In this document: positions 1 to 11,326 of the stretch, in pieces
Numbering within the stretch: the stretch's first letter is position 1
Layout: each line of letters starts with the position of its first letter
Position numbers and translations under genes: made by a program
Assembly: GCA_030674185.1 (NCBI GenBank)
Contig: JAPXFY010000031.1
Coordinates: 36,445,723-36,509,722, forward strand
Length of the DNA: 64,000 nucleotides
Source of the DNA: Monoplex corrugatus
Taxonomy: Eukaryota; Mollusca; Gastropoda; Littorinimorpha; Ranellidae
Reading direction: 5' to 3'
The notes under the pieces: model-generated
What the model was told of the DNA's origin: nothing
The model's database searches: none
Seen by the model: only the letters and a program-made list of their open reading frames with translations

Positions 1-72
1 GTGCGTGTGTGTGTGCGTGTGTGTGTGTGCGTGTGCGTGTGCATGTGTGTGTGTGTGTGTGTGTGTGTGTGA
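1..72. repeat. (GT)n microsatellite at window edge
   Basis: Imperfect GT/GTGC dinucleotide run, cut by the window start. Confidence 0.95.
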
Positions 73-141
73 GAGGGTGTGAATAGGGGCGACTATATGT
101 TTGTGTGTACATTCATGCCCCACGTGATTTTATGCTATATT

Positions 142-1207
142 TTAACTCACTCGGTACGACGGAACGCTATAGTGGTCACGATGAAAGGCACGGTTGCGTA
201 CGACGGAACGTTATAGCGGTTTCGATAATTTAAAATTTTTCGACGCTCCCCTTTAGACCTTGCACGTGTACCATATCCACACTGGTCACTGCAAATGTGT
301 CAAGGGTCAAGGGGAAAGTTGCTTCGTGAGATTCCGTAGCCATACACTCGTTAGGAAACGATTGACTTCGGCACCCCACGACGACTGGTAATCTGCATTC
401 GTGTTGAAAATGGCGTCGCAGGCGAGTACAAGTTTTCAAACAAAGTAGATCGCGATGGCAGCGTTTTACTGCTGCTGAAGTAATTGAAGTGCTTCAAACT
501 GAAGGATTGGACATCGAGGAGTATGCTGAAGATAATGATGAAAGTGTATCAAGTGATGGAAGCTGCCAGCAAGAAGGTACTGACAGTGACCCAGTTTCAG
601 ATGACAGTGAAGTGGGAGGGTGGGCGTACACGTCAGGAGAGGCGAGCAGTCAGCGAGCCAAGTACAGTGAGTCACATGTCTGATGGAGGTTTCATTCACT
701 TTCCTATGCATGACTGGCACGAAGATTTTAGTTTTTCTCCCACTTTGCCTCCTTCTCTGGCTCTTGTGGCCTGCATGTCTCATTTGAGTGCCACGCCCCC
801 ATAACTCCCCTGTGTAACAATTTGTAACATAATAATATAATATCGCTAATAATCTTTTTTTTTTTACCCTGAGCAAAGTCTACTTTATTCACGTTGTTTT
901 GTGCATACAAAGACCTTCTCACCTTTGACTAGTCGTGTGTTCATGGAGCTGATCAAAGTGTGTGACTGTACGGTGATCCTGACCACAAAATTTGGGGTAT
1001 TTTCAACGTGGCACATGAAGAAGAAAAATTCACGGAAGAACTTCAATATTTTGGCATGAACTAACCCAGCATGTAAATATTCAGATCTGAAAGTTTCATT
1101 TTGTTCCTTTATGTTTTGTATTTTTTGTGATTTTTTTCCTAACCCTTCAAAATGGGCCGTCCCTGGGGAAATGCAAGGGGAAAAACTTTCCGTACCGAGT
1201 GAGTTAA
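142..1207 (+). mobile_element. piggyBac-type non-autonomous element 1 (1066 bp)
   Basis: The ends are perfect 17-bp inverted repeats, TTAACTCACTCGGTACG at 142-158 and its complement at 1191-1207. Each includes the TTAA that piggyBac-type transposons duplicate on insertion. Just inside the left end the motif GTACGACGGAACGYTATAG occurs twice (154-172 and 198-216), as expected for subterminal transposase-binding repeats. The interior holds only the start of a transposase-like gene (410-683). No DDD catalytic domain is visible, so the element cannot encode a working enzyme. Orientation is taken from that ORF. A solo TTAACTCACTCG match occurs near 21314. Confidence 0.85.
410..683 (+). pseudogene. 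piggyBac-like transposase, N-terminal remnant
   Basis: An ATG at 410 opens MASQASTSFQTK and then a stop. One frame over, the reading continues through RWQRFTAAEVIEVLQTEG and a strongly acidic Ser/Asp/Glu tract ending in EVGGW. A short FT.EEA-type segment followed by an acidic DSD region and a Gly-Trp is typical of piggyBac transposase N-termini. One frameshift separates ATG and body, and the frame closes at 683, hundreds of codons before a catalytic domain would be complete. The family call rests on these features plus the TTAA termini of the surrounding element. Confidence 0.65.
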
Positions 1208-1339
1208 AGGAAGTGAGATGAATTCTCTAATGTAGATGAGATCATAAGATTTTATTGTCATTTTACCCTGAGGAAGGCCAAGGGCTGAAATATTGGAGAA
1301 AATACTCAATGCCCTTGTTGATTGTCTTGGAAAATTGAA

Positions 1340-1439
<100 letters not shown>

Positions 1440-1650
1440 ACATTTATAACATTAATATACATAAAAAACATAGCAATAAAAGGTTGATCCTGGCAAAACT
1501 AGACCTACGAAAAAAAAAAAAAGTTATAAAAAATATGACTCTGTTACTAGTGCTAGGTAAACAAACTTATATGCATACACAGAAAAATCAGTAGATTGTA
1601 CTGTAGTGGCCACAGACAGCAGCCTGCATTTCATGTGGAAAAAATCTGAT

Positions 1651-1797
1651 TCAGTTTCAGTTTCAGTTTCTCAAGACAATGTCTCCACGCTCGGAATGAA
1701 TTCCATATGCAATAACCTCACAGGTGCCATATGTATGGTGATCGTGGCACAAACCTTAAGCCTGCGCATAAACCCATGAGCTGGCCAGGTCCTGAGG
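1651..1797 (+). repeat. Interspersed repeat S1 (CAGTTTCTCAAGA family), copy 1
   Basis: Starts with iterated CAGTTTCAGTTTCTCAAGA, followed by a block containing GAATTCCATATGCA, CACAGGTGCCA and GAGCTGGCCAGGTCCTGAGG. The same order recurs at 2151, 20982, 31343 and 54373. The longest copies continue about 130 bp further to a TAAATAAATAAAT tail, so the family looks like a retroposed SINE. This copy is truncated. Confidence 0.8.
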
Positions 1798-1887
1798 AAA
1801 AAATCTGACGTGACAAAATAACTGCCGTCTCCTCCCAAAAAATCCCTTTCTCAGCCAATTCAAATCCTCAGACTCAGACTCACAGCG

Positions 1888-1958
1888 TGCGTGTGTGTGT
1901 GTGTGTGTGCGTGCGTGCGTGCGTGTGTGTGTGTATGTGTGTGTGTGTGTGTGTGTGC
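1888..1958. repeat. (GT)n microsatellite
   Basis: GT/GTGC repeat with short interruptions. Confidence 0.95.
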
Positions 1959-2150
1959 ATACATGCATCAATATGTGCATGTTTCTGGTGCTTCCTGGCC
2001 TGAACAATGAAATAGGGATCAATGTGAATTGAATTTGTTTTTGTTCTGTTCCTTTTATACAGGCCTTAGTGTTGTGCGCTGCACATCTGATGGAATAATA
2101 TCTTGCAAGTTTCAATAATGCCAGTAAATCACTGATGAAACTGTTTTATT

Positions 2151-2312
2151 TTAGTTTCAATGTCTCAAGATAATGTCTCTCTACTCAGAGTGAACTCCAT
2201 ATGCACTGATGTCACTGATGCTGTATGATGGAGATGATCCAAAATGATCATGGCATAAGTATTATGCCTGCACAGAAGCCCTACTGCATTTGGGCTACCT
2301 TGAGGTTCTAAC
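2151..2312 (+). repeat. Interspersed repeat S1, copy 2
   Basis: Diverged copy of the S1 family: TTAGTTTCAATGTCTCAAGATAATGT, then the GAACTCCATATGCACTGATGTCAC block and a cut-down 3' half. Confidence 0.7.
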
Positions 2313-2394
2313 TAGCATATCAATCTCACATTTGTACAGATAGTCTGGCCATGTTTGTTTTCTTTTCTTTTTGTTTGTTTGTTGATAAACTGTA

Positions 2395-2606
2395 TACACA
2401 GACACACACATACACACACAATCAGTTACATTTTAACACACACGCACAAACACACACATACAGAAACATACTTATGCATGCAAACAATCCCACATACATG
2501 CACACTACCACACATTTACATGCACACACACACACACAAATGCACATACACATGTACACACACACTTATGCATACAAACAACCACACACACACACACACA
2601 CACACA
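2395..2606. repeat. Degenerate (CA)n / CATA microsatellite
   Basis: CA-rich tract with ACATAC and ACATGCAC interruptions, ending in an almost pure CA run. Confidence 0.93.
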
Positions 2607-2609
2607 AAA

Positions 2610-4062
<1,453 letters not shown>

Positions 4063-4540
4063 ACACCATTTTTCCTCAATTTGACGCATATATACAAAAA
4101 CCCAAACACACAAGCATGCATGTGCACACACACTTATATACTCTCCGCACACACAGGTGTATATTTATTTCTCAAACAATGCATCCTGCTTCTTGCCTGC
4201 ATGGCTTCGTGGTTTCTTTTCATCCTCCCTCCCCCATCCTCCTACCAGCCCCTTTAAGTATTTTATGCAGCATGCAGCATAGAAGCTGTCTAGTCAAGGT
4301 ATTCTAGCCCTGTGCATGTTGTTGTTGTTGTGATAGTTGTTACTTTATTGTGCTAAAAATGTTTTCCTTTCTGCTTTTCCCTTTGTTTGTTTGTTTGTTT
4401 GCCTTTGTTGTGTAGGCCTATTTATTTGCAATGGCTAGGTTACTATTTATATAATTTGTCGCAACCTTGTGATTCAGCAAGTTAGTATTAATTTATGTCG
4501 GGTAATACTACAAATATTGGGGGTTCAACCCTCTGGCAGG

Positions 4541-4544
4541 CTTG

Positions 4545-4575
<31 letters not shown>

Positions 4576-4595
4576 TGTGTGTGTGTGTGTGTATG

Positions 4596-4654
<59 letters not shown>

Positions 4655-4712
4655 TGTCTGTGTCTGTGTTAGCGTCTAAGTGTGTGCGTGTGTGTGTGTG
4701 TTTGTGTCTGTC
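4541..4712. repeat. (GT)n microsatellite
   Basis: Three GT runs separated by GTGGTG, GTATG and TCTGTCTG interruptions. Confidence 0.96.
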
Positions 4713-4728
4713 TGTTCGTGGATATGGC

Positions 4729-4990
4729 CATTAGCTCATTTGATAGAATCGAGTGCCATACTCATAATGCAGGGGTTGTGGGTTCAACCCTTAGGACAGA
4801 GAGGGAAAAAGAGCACCAGATAGACCCAGGAAGAAAATATTGGACAGACTTGCAGAGTGGCTGAGGACAGAGAGGGTGGGATATGTACTTGCAGCGACAA
4901 GAAATAGATTCGTGTGGAAGGCCATGATCGCTAATGCCATGCAGTGGTGCATGTGATGGCGGTGATGATGATGATGATGATTGATCTAGA
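4729..4990 (+). repeat. tRNA-headed SINE with RTE-like LINE tail
   Basis: The head has a box-A-like TGGCCATTAGCTCA and a box-B-like GGTTCAACCC 60 bp further, so an ancestral tRNA promoter is likely. The body from about 4790 (AGCACCAGATAGACCCAGG, GGACAGACTTGCAGAGTGG, then a GATGATGATGAT tail) matches the 3' end of the LINE at 37818-40618. This is a chimera in which a tRNA head borrowed a LINE 3' tail, the usual way a SINE recruits LINE machinery. Confidence 0.75.
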
Positions 4991-5206
4991 ATTGAATCAA
5001 ATCAATCAGTCAATCAATAAAGACTGGACATTTGCTCCTAGTTTCAATTTTTGTTCTAAGATATGTAGATGCTCCGACATATGTGTGAATGAGGCTGTCT
5101 CATGCATATGAACATCCATGCCAGACAGGATCACAGTCTCAACCAAAGTTTATTCTTCAGTCTTATACACTGTTACATAAAAGAATCCAGCAACAATGCC
5201 AGCTGC

Positions 5207-5405
5207 TATGGTGAAGTGGTTAGTGTAACAGACTAAACACTGTGGAAGTTGTGGGTTCAAATTCCATCCGTTCAAGTCATTGTGGTTCCAACCTCACGCA
5301 GAATGTTTTAAAGATTTTTGTAAGGATCATCGCACTCAGGGAAGTTACCTTTGTGGTTTTTTTGTTTTTTGTTTTTTGTCTTGTCCCATTTTCTACACAA
5401 CTTTA
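5207..5405 (+). repeat. tRNA-derived SINE, fragment
   Basis: The tRNA-like head TATGGTGAAGTGGTTAG (box A) and GTGGGTTCAAATTCC (box B) is followed by a body ending in AAGGATCATCGCACT...AAGTTACCTTTGTGG and a T-rich stretch. That tail recurs in inverse orientation at 44943-45012. Confidence 0.65.
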
Positions 5406-5439
5406 ATGGCCACAGAAGCTGGCACAGTTTTTACAATTT

Positions 5440-5812
5440 GATACTGATGATGGCGATGAGAATAATAATCATGATGCTATGGAGTTCCATCTAGGATTGA
5501 GACTACATGACATGGCTGTACTCTACGTTTACTATCATAATATATCCTGGCGTCAACCAGGCCTGATAGATACAGACACCTGTGATGCTGGTCAGAAGAT
5601 TTGATCAACACCCTCAATGATGCACCCGTGAAGTGAAAGAGACTCGACTGTGTGGCCCCAGTCTTCCCAATGAGCCCATAGCACACCCAACTCTGGGTAG
5701 AAGCGGTTGGAGCTGAAAAATCCCCAAATGATTTTTGAAGGGCCTGATGGGGATTCGAACCCACAACCTTCAGTCAGTAGTCCGTTGCATTAACCACTAC
5801 ACCATGGCAAAC
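5440..5812 (-). repeat. tRNA-derived SINE S2, copy 1
   Basis: Read on the minus strand, the element starts with a tRNA-like head: box A TGGTGTAGTGG near 5800 and box B GGTTCGAATCC near 5755. It continues through a body of about 300 bp and ends in an ATG/ATA-rich tail. A second copy in plus orientation lies at 44555-44942 with the same order of blocks. Confidence 0.85.
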
Positions 5813-5819
5813 TGGTGAT

Positions 5820-6000
5820 AAAGATTTAGTGGGAAGACCGGGGACCAAACAGTCAAGTCTCATCCACTTCATGGACGCGTCACTGAGAGAGTGTTGCTCA
5901 CCGAGGGTAACAGGTGGTCTGTATGTATCTATTGAACCTGGTTGACACTATCAACGTAACAGGTGGTCTGTATCTACTGAACCTGGTAGACACTATCATA
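5820..6000 (+). repeat. SINE S2 body fragment plus 45-bp tandem duplication
   Basis: Bases 5829-5905 match the S2 body (CAAGTCTCATCCACTTCA) without its tRNA head. Bases 5909-5998 are two copies of a unit beginning TAACAGGTGGTCTGTAT and ending in GACACTATCA. Confidence 0.65.
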
Positions 6001-6164
6001 CAAAAATATGGACAGAGAACAGTATTGCTGTCAAATAGTCTTAATCCGATATGGGACTGCTATGTAACATCATCCTTATCATCCCCAGCGTCATGAAATC
6101 GTACAGTATCATGAAAATTCTCTTAAGTGTGTATCGCACTTCATGTCCTTATCTCGCTGTAACC

Positions 6165-6309
6165 TAACCCTTTGACTCCTGCACCCTGTCCACTAGCATC
6201 CTGCCTTGCCAATCATGCTAGCAAAGCAAAAACTTAACCCTATAGGGTGAGGGAGTCAAAGGTTAAGTTTTTGCAGCTGGTGGATAGGGTGCGGGAGTCA
6301 AAGGGTTAA
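6165..6309. mobile_element. TTAA fold-back element, copy 1
   Basis: Ends in TAACCCTTTGACTCCTGCACC and its complement closing at TTAA 6306-6309, with an internal TTAACCC...GGTTAA palindrome. Inverted relative to most other copies (long arm on the left). Confidence 0.8.
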
Positions 6310-6445
6310 CCAACTTCTGCCACTCCTGTGCCTCTGGTTGAGTGAATTCATGTCTGGGTCTTTGGCTTGTGACTGAGTTGTTACAGCAGTTGACAGGGAG
6401 CACGGTGGGCATACAGTATGTAGATTCATATACATGTTATTAAGT

Positions 6446-6458
6446 GCACACACACACA

Positions 6459-6489
<31 letters not shown>

Positions 6490-6491
6490 TG
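6446..6491. repeat. (CA)n microsatellite
   Basis: CA run with one ACCAC interruption. Confidence 0.95.
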
Positions 6492-6839
6492 CACGCACAG
6501 AGCAATCTAATGACTTAATTAAGTTGTAATCATTAGACAAGAGGTCCCACATTCAATTCTATTTTAAGAGATAGAAACCCCCTCACGTTTTGTTCAACCA
6601 GAGTGTGATGGCGTGAATGATGGTTTTGATGCTAGCCCTTTGGATGAGATGATAAACTCTAAATGTGTTGTCCTTGGCAAACTTCTTCTGTCAGTCCTTT
6701 TCACTCCCTCGCCCTGTCCACCAGTTTTTGGTTATGGGTGAGAGACTGAGAGGATTGGGGTAAAAAAAAAAAAGCAAATGACTAAAATTGGATGGCACAG
6801 CACTGGTCTCGTGTGCGGGTGGGACAGCATCCCACATGC

Positions 6840-7062
6840 AATATAAAACAATACAGTACCACACAACAAAACACAACACACCCCCACCTCACCCCAACCC
6901 AACCCAATATAAAACAATACAGTACCACACAACATAACATAACACATCACAACACACCCCCACCTCACCCCAACCCAATCCAATGCACCGCAATGCTCGT
7001 ACCGTAACACAACACAACACAACACAACACAACACAACACAACCCAACCCAACCCAACCCAA
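6840..7062. repeat. AACAC/AACCC-rich tandem region
   Basis: A 65-70 bp block (ATATAAAACAATACAGTACC, then CACCCCCACCTCACCCC) is repeated twice. It is followed by (AACAC)n and an (AACCC)n run at about 7041-7062. The ORFs on either strand reflect this composition. Confidence 0.85.
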
Positions 7063-7463
7063 CCTTAGAAAATGGCTTCTTTGTGCTCTGCAGAAACAGG
7101 TGTTCTGTTAGTCAAAAGCTGTGAGATAATAGACCTGTGCAAATCACGCTTCACACATTCCAACAAACAGACCAGGCACTGTCCAGTCTCAATGGTGTAT
7201 ATATTTGTATAACTTTTATTCTTTTCATGACAAACACACTCCAACTGTGGTGTGCACACAAAACAGAAATTTTACATGGATCTGCATCTACTTCAATAGC
7301 TCTCATAATCTTTTAATCTACAGTGCAATATGTTGCCAAATGAAACTGTATCGTATTGATCTTGTAGGCCTTTTGGCAATTTAGAGGCTTTTATTATAAA
7401 AATGTTCAATGTACAGAGAATTATTGTTACTGTTGTGTGTAAAAGTCAACCAAATGTGCACAG
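7063..7463. other. No gene recognised
   Basis: AT-rich DNA without a recognisable motif. The longest ORF (minus, 64 codons) has no similarity I can name. Confidence 0.5.
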
Positions 7464-7608
7464 CCACATCAGGGCTATAACCATCTCAAAATGTACACCA
7501 TACATCACTGGAAAAAAAAAGAAAAACAGGAAAAGAAAATTTAGTAAAACATTTCTTTGAGTGAGGGATCCTGTAAGACCATCCCAAAACTTAAAGAGAG
7601 AAATTTAG

Positions 7609-7984
7609 AACACAAGAGGGACTCTTCTCCAGTAGGAGCTCACCTACACGCCGAAAAACATCAATTCAGTGCGGACAATGTCAACATCCTGGACAGAGAA
7701 AATAAGTGGTTCCAGCGAGGAGTCAAGGAGGCCATCTACATCGCAGCCACCAACCCCCCGCTCAACAGGGACCGGGGCCGTTACACCCTGCCCCCGGTGT
7801 ACCATTCTCTGATTCGATCTCGTGAACTGGGTTCATCCCATGTTCGCGAGATCTGAGTAGAGATTCACGCAGACAGCATTAGAGCGCTGACGAAGATGGC
7901 GAGAACGCCATCGAAAGCTACGGAACTGTGAGTAGCGATTTTTACACTGTTGGGAGACCTTGTTCTTCAAAATTGGTAGCATTA
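7609..7984 (+). mobile_element. Penelope-like retroelement, 5'-truncated 3' end
   Basis: The insert is flanked by the direct duplication AGAGAAATTTAG (7597-7608 and 7985-7996). It carries an open frame to a stop at 7853-7855 with ILDRENKWFQRGVKEAIYI and NPPLNRDRG. This pattern resembles the C-terminal segment next to the GIY-YIG endonuclease of Penelope-like elements (rW..RR..EAI.I...p..lNRD.G). The GIY-YIG core and reverse transcriptase are missing, consistent with 5' truncation. The 3' untranslated part holds a hammerhead-like fold. Confidence 0.75.
7887..7936 (+). ncRNA. Hammerhead-ribozyme-like fold in Penelope-like 3' region
   Basis: CTGACGA (7887-7893) fits the CUGANGA core. GATGGC pairs with GCCATC (7895-7900, 7907-7912), GAAA follows at 7913-7916, and GCTAC pairs with GTAGC (7917-7921, 7932-7936). 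Penelope-like elements are known to carry hammerheads here. The base after the last stem is G rather than the U of a UH cleavage site, and no clear stem I is visible, so this copy is probably inactive. Confidence 0.45.
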
Positions 7985-8111
7985 AGAGAAATTTAGCTTT
8001 CATCAAAACTTAACCTCATATATCAAATATACGACACTCAATTTGTCAAACGTAATATTCAAAGAATGAGATCACAAACACACGATTAGACTCTCACTGA
8101 CATGGATAAAA

Positions 8112-8700
8112 TTTGTTCTATACCTCAATGGAGAAAAAAGAAAAACATGAAAAGAAAATTTAGTACACATATCCATGCAGTCATGCACATCAGCTGAGGA
8201 TATGCCCCTAGCGTTGACGAGTCCCAGCTGTGTCCAGTTTATCACCAGGAGATTTAAAGTCAAACCTGAACACAAATATAAACACAACTAAACACACTAA
8301 AACATAATTGTATAAAAATGAGACTAAATTACCTAACACTGCATCTGCACATCACATTTTCTTAGAGTCAAATATGCACTTAATACATGTACCCCCCAAA
8401 AAATGCACTTAATAATGCACTTAATACATGTACCCCCCCCCCCCCCAAAAAAAAAAGAACTTAATACATGTACCCAATCACCAGTCTGAAGAGAAAGTAC
8501 GTAGGGCTTTTACAGAACACATACATGTGAATGGACCAGCAAGGCCGAAAATGATAGGAAGAAATGACAGAAAGCAAAGGAGCAAGGCAGAAACGAAAAG
8601 AGTGACAGAAAAGACATTTCTAGCACAGAATTTTCAGAAGGTGGAGATACTGTTTATTCAGAAAAAAAAAATCCCCCAGCATCCTCACAGGGGAATTTTC
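8112..8700 (+). repeat. Interspersed repeat R560, copy 1
   Basis: Diagnostic blocks in order: GAAAAGAAAATTTAGTACACATATC, GGATATGCCCCTAG, AATGCACTTAATACATGTACCC, GAGAAAGTA, GGACCAGCAAGG, AGAAATGACAGAAAGCAAAGG, GCACAGAATTTTCAGAAGGTGG and CATCCTCACAGGGG. Six more copies in the window share this order. Noncoding, and class unknown. Confidence 0.8.
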
Positions 8701-8916
8701 AGAGAAATTCCTTTATGAAAGAATGTACAAAGCAATTTCTTCAAAAAAGCTGGAACAAATGTAGGCAAATAAAACATTTCTTTGATTGAGGGATCCTGTA
8801 AGACCATCCCAAAACTTAAAGAGACAAAGAGACAAATTTAACTTTCACTGAAACTTAACCTCACGTGTCAAATACATACAACACTGAATTTGTCAAATGT
8901 GATATTCAAAGAATGA

Positions 8917-9646
8917 GATTACAAACACATGACTAGACTCTCACTGACATGGAGAGATTACAAACACATGACTAGACTCTCACTGACACGGAGAGATTAC
9001 AAACACACGACTAGACTCTCACTGACATGGAGAGATTACAAACACACGACTAGACTCTCACTGACATGGAGAGATTACAAACACACGACTAGACTCTCAC
9101 TGACACGGAGAGATTACAAACACACGACTAGACTCTCACTGACACGGAGAGATTACAAACACACGACTAGACTCACTGACACGGAGAGATTACAAACACA
9201 CGACTAGACTCACTGACACGGAGAGATTACAAACACACGACTAGACTCACTGACACGGAGAGATTACAAACACACGACTTGACTCTCACTGATACGGAGA
9301 GATTACAAACACACGACTAGACTCACTGACACGGAGAGATTACAAACACACGACTAGACTCTCACTGACACGGAGAGATTACAAACACACGACTAGACTC
9401 TCACTGACACGGAGAGATTACAAACACACGACTAGACTCTCACTGACATGGAGAGATTACAAACACATGACTAGACTCTCACTGACATGGAGAGATTACA
9501 AACACACGACTAGACTCTCACTGACACGGAGAGATTACAAACACACGACTTGACTCTCACTGACACGGAGAGATTACAAACACACGACTTGACTCTCACT
9601 GACATGGAGAGATTACAAACACACGACTTGACTCTCACTGACACGG
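8917..9646. repeat. 39-bp minisatellite, about 18 units
   Basis: The unit ACTAGACTCTCACTGACAC + GGAGAGATTACAAACACACG is repeated, with some 37-bp units lacking a TC. A 39-bp unit is 13 codons, which explains the periodic MTRLSLTWRDYKH ORF; 37-bp units break that frame, so I do not call it coding. A single unit is present in the related repeat at about 8070-8108, so the array grew from one unit. Confidence 0.95.
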
Positions 9647-9797
9647 ATACCACTTATTATATTAACCACCTTGAGACTAAGATAAATACATACATGTATA
9701 TAATATCAAAGCATGCAACACATCCAAATCCCAAGCAGACAAATAGCACTGCAGAATGGCAGCTACTGTTCCAGAGTTTAAAATATCACCTGCAATC

Positions 9798-9890
9798 ATA
9801 TATAACAATAGTAGTAATACTAGTAGTAGTAACAGTAACAGTAGTACTATTAGTAGTAGTAGCAGTAGTAGTACTGTTGTTGTTATTTCT
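9798..9890. repeat. (AGT)n / (TAGTAG)n triplet tract
   Basis: TAGTAGTAG and AACAGTAACAG triplets, then TGTTGTTGTT. Confidence 0.85.
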
Positions 9891-10425
9891 GTTTAAAGAC
9901 CAGCCGACAGCATAGATTCATATCAGGGCTATAACCATTTCAAAACATACACAATTCACACACATAATCTAAGGAAATGCCCCTGGCAACGACCACTCTG
10001 TCCAATTTATCGCACAGGGAATTTAAGAAACATACCTGAATACAAATTCAAACATAACTAAAAAACATGTGAATATAAATTTAAACATAACTAAGGACAC
10101 TAAAACATATAAACAAATGGGCCTAAATTACCTAAAACTGCTTCCACATATCTTATTTTCCCAGAGCCAAAAATGCACTTAATACATGTAGGCCCACCCT
10201 ATTACCAGTCCTAAGAGAAAGTATGCAAGACTTTATCGAACACATACAGGAGAAAGGACAAGCAAGGCAGAAAATGACAGGAAGAAATCACAGAAAGCAA
10301 AGGAGGATGAAAGAAACAAAGAGAGTGAGAGAAAAGAGGGCATTTCGAGCACAGAATTTCCGGAAGGTGGGGATACTATTTATACTGAAAGAGCCCCCGA
10401 CATCCCCACGGGCGTTAGTAGTAAT
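9886..10425 (+). repeat. Interspersed repeat R560, copy 2
   Basis: Starts GTTTAAAGACCAGCCGACAGC and ends CTGAAAGAGCCCCCGACATCC. Holds the intact AATGCACTTAATACATGTA block that serves as an empty site for the insertion at 41678. Confidence 0.85.
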
Positions 10426-10519
10426 AGTAGCAGTTGTAGAGTAGTTCAATGAGTTTTATTAATCCCCTACTCGAATGTCACAGACCGCAACGAATAGTGT
10501 ACTGACATCATGCAGAACT

Positions 10520-10695
10520 TTAACCCTTTGACTCCTGCACCCTATCCACCAACTGCAAAAACTTAATCCTTCGACTCCCTCACAGCAGGAAGCTGGTAGA
10601 TATGGTGAGGGAGTCGAAGGATAAAGCTTTTGCTTTGCTAGCACAGTGAACAATGCAGGATGCTGGTGGATAGTGTGCAGGAGTCAAAGGGTTAA
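10520..10695. mobile_element. TTAA fold-back element, copy 2
   Basis: TTAACCCTTTGACTCCTGCAC at the left, the complement ending in TTAA at the right, and a nested inner palindrome (TTAATCCTTCGACTCCCTCAC...). Confidence 0.88.
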
Positions 10696-10727
10696 ACATT
10701 TGAAAGTACCCAGTCCTCTACTGGAAT

Positions 10728-10772
10728 AACAACAACAACAACAACAGCAACAACACAACAACAATAACAATA
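10728..10772. repeat. (AAC)n microsatellite
   Basis: AACAACAACA run with AGC and ACA interruptions. Confidence 0.9.
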
Positions 10773-11326
10773 TTTATAGCCAGGCCTAACGTGACCCCAA
10801 AAAGACCCCATGTTTGTCACCTTTCCAAACCACCACAGAACTTTTCCTGTGGTCATCAGGTCTGATTCCCAGAAGCCAGAAGCCAAGCCGCAAGCCAAAG
10901 TGAACAAGAAACACCCAAACATGCAGGATGGGATCCACAGCATCAATGCCCCAACACTTTCCGGATACTTTTTGAGCTACCACAAGACTTTCCCTGAGTG
11001 ATAGCACAATGCTTTGATTTTTGTATGAAATTCTTTGAAAAGCAGGTAATTAGTGGGGAAAGTGAACAAGGGAGTGACACGATCATGCTCCCTTCTACAA
11101 AGGGCAAGACAGGTTGCTGAAATCTGAACATGCTGAAGGCATGTAACAGAACAAGTAGGCAAGTCTGAAAGCGGAGCGTTACAATAACTGATACAAGACA
11201 AGATAAGTCCTGTGTTTAGATGCTGCTGAAGTTCAAAGATATGGACGAATAGAACTAAAACATCGCAGCTGATAGTAACATGACTGAAAGGTTTGGGTGG
11301 TGAATTTCTGCATGAAGAGCTGAGGA

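Larger units (their letters stand above)
7464..8110 (+). repeat. R560-associated repeat, interrupted by Penelope-like insert
   Basis: Bases 7464-7608 and 7985-8110 together match 8775-8950 (GGGATCCTGTAAGACCATCC, ACTTAACCTCA, TTCAAAGAATGAGAT, then one 39-bp unit of the minisatellite). The 376 bp between them are a separate insertion flanked by a 12-bp duplication. Confidence 0.75.

Noticed and set aside
1268..1290. Hammerhead ribozyme (CTGAGGA...GAAA)
   Set aside because: Core words are present, but stem II has a mismatch and the remaining stems do not close.
5745..5806. Functional tRNA gene
   Set aside because: Box A and B are present, but no clean acceptor stem or cloverleaf; it is the head of a SINE with a 300-bp body.
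7041..7062. (AACCC)n as an interstitial telomere
   Set aside because: Pentamer, not the animal TTAGGG/CCCTAA hexamer; it grades into AACAC composition.
8929..9915. Periodic ORFs MTRLSLTWRDYKH
   Set aside because: Created by the 39-bp minisatellite unit; 37-bp units break the frame.
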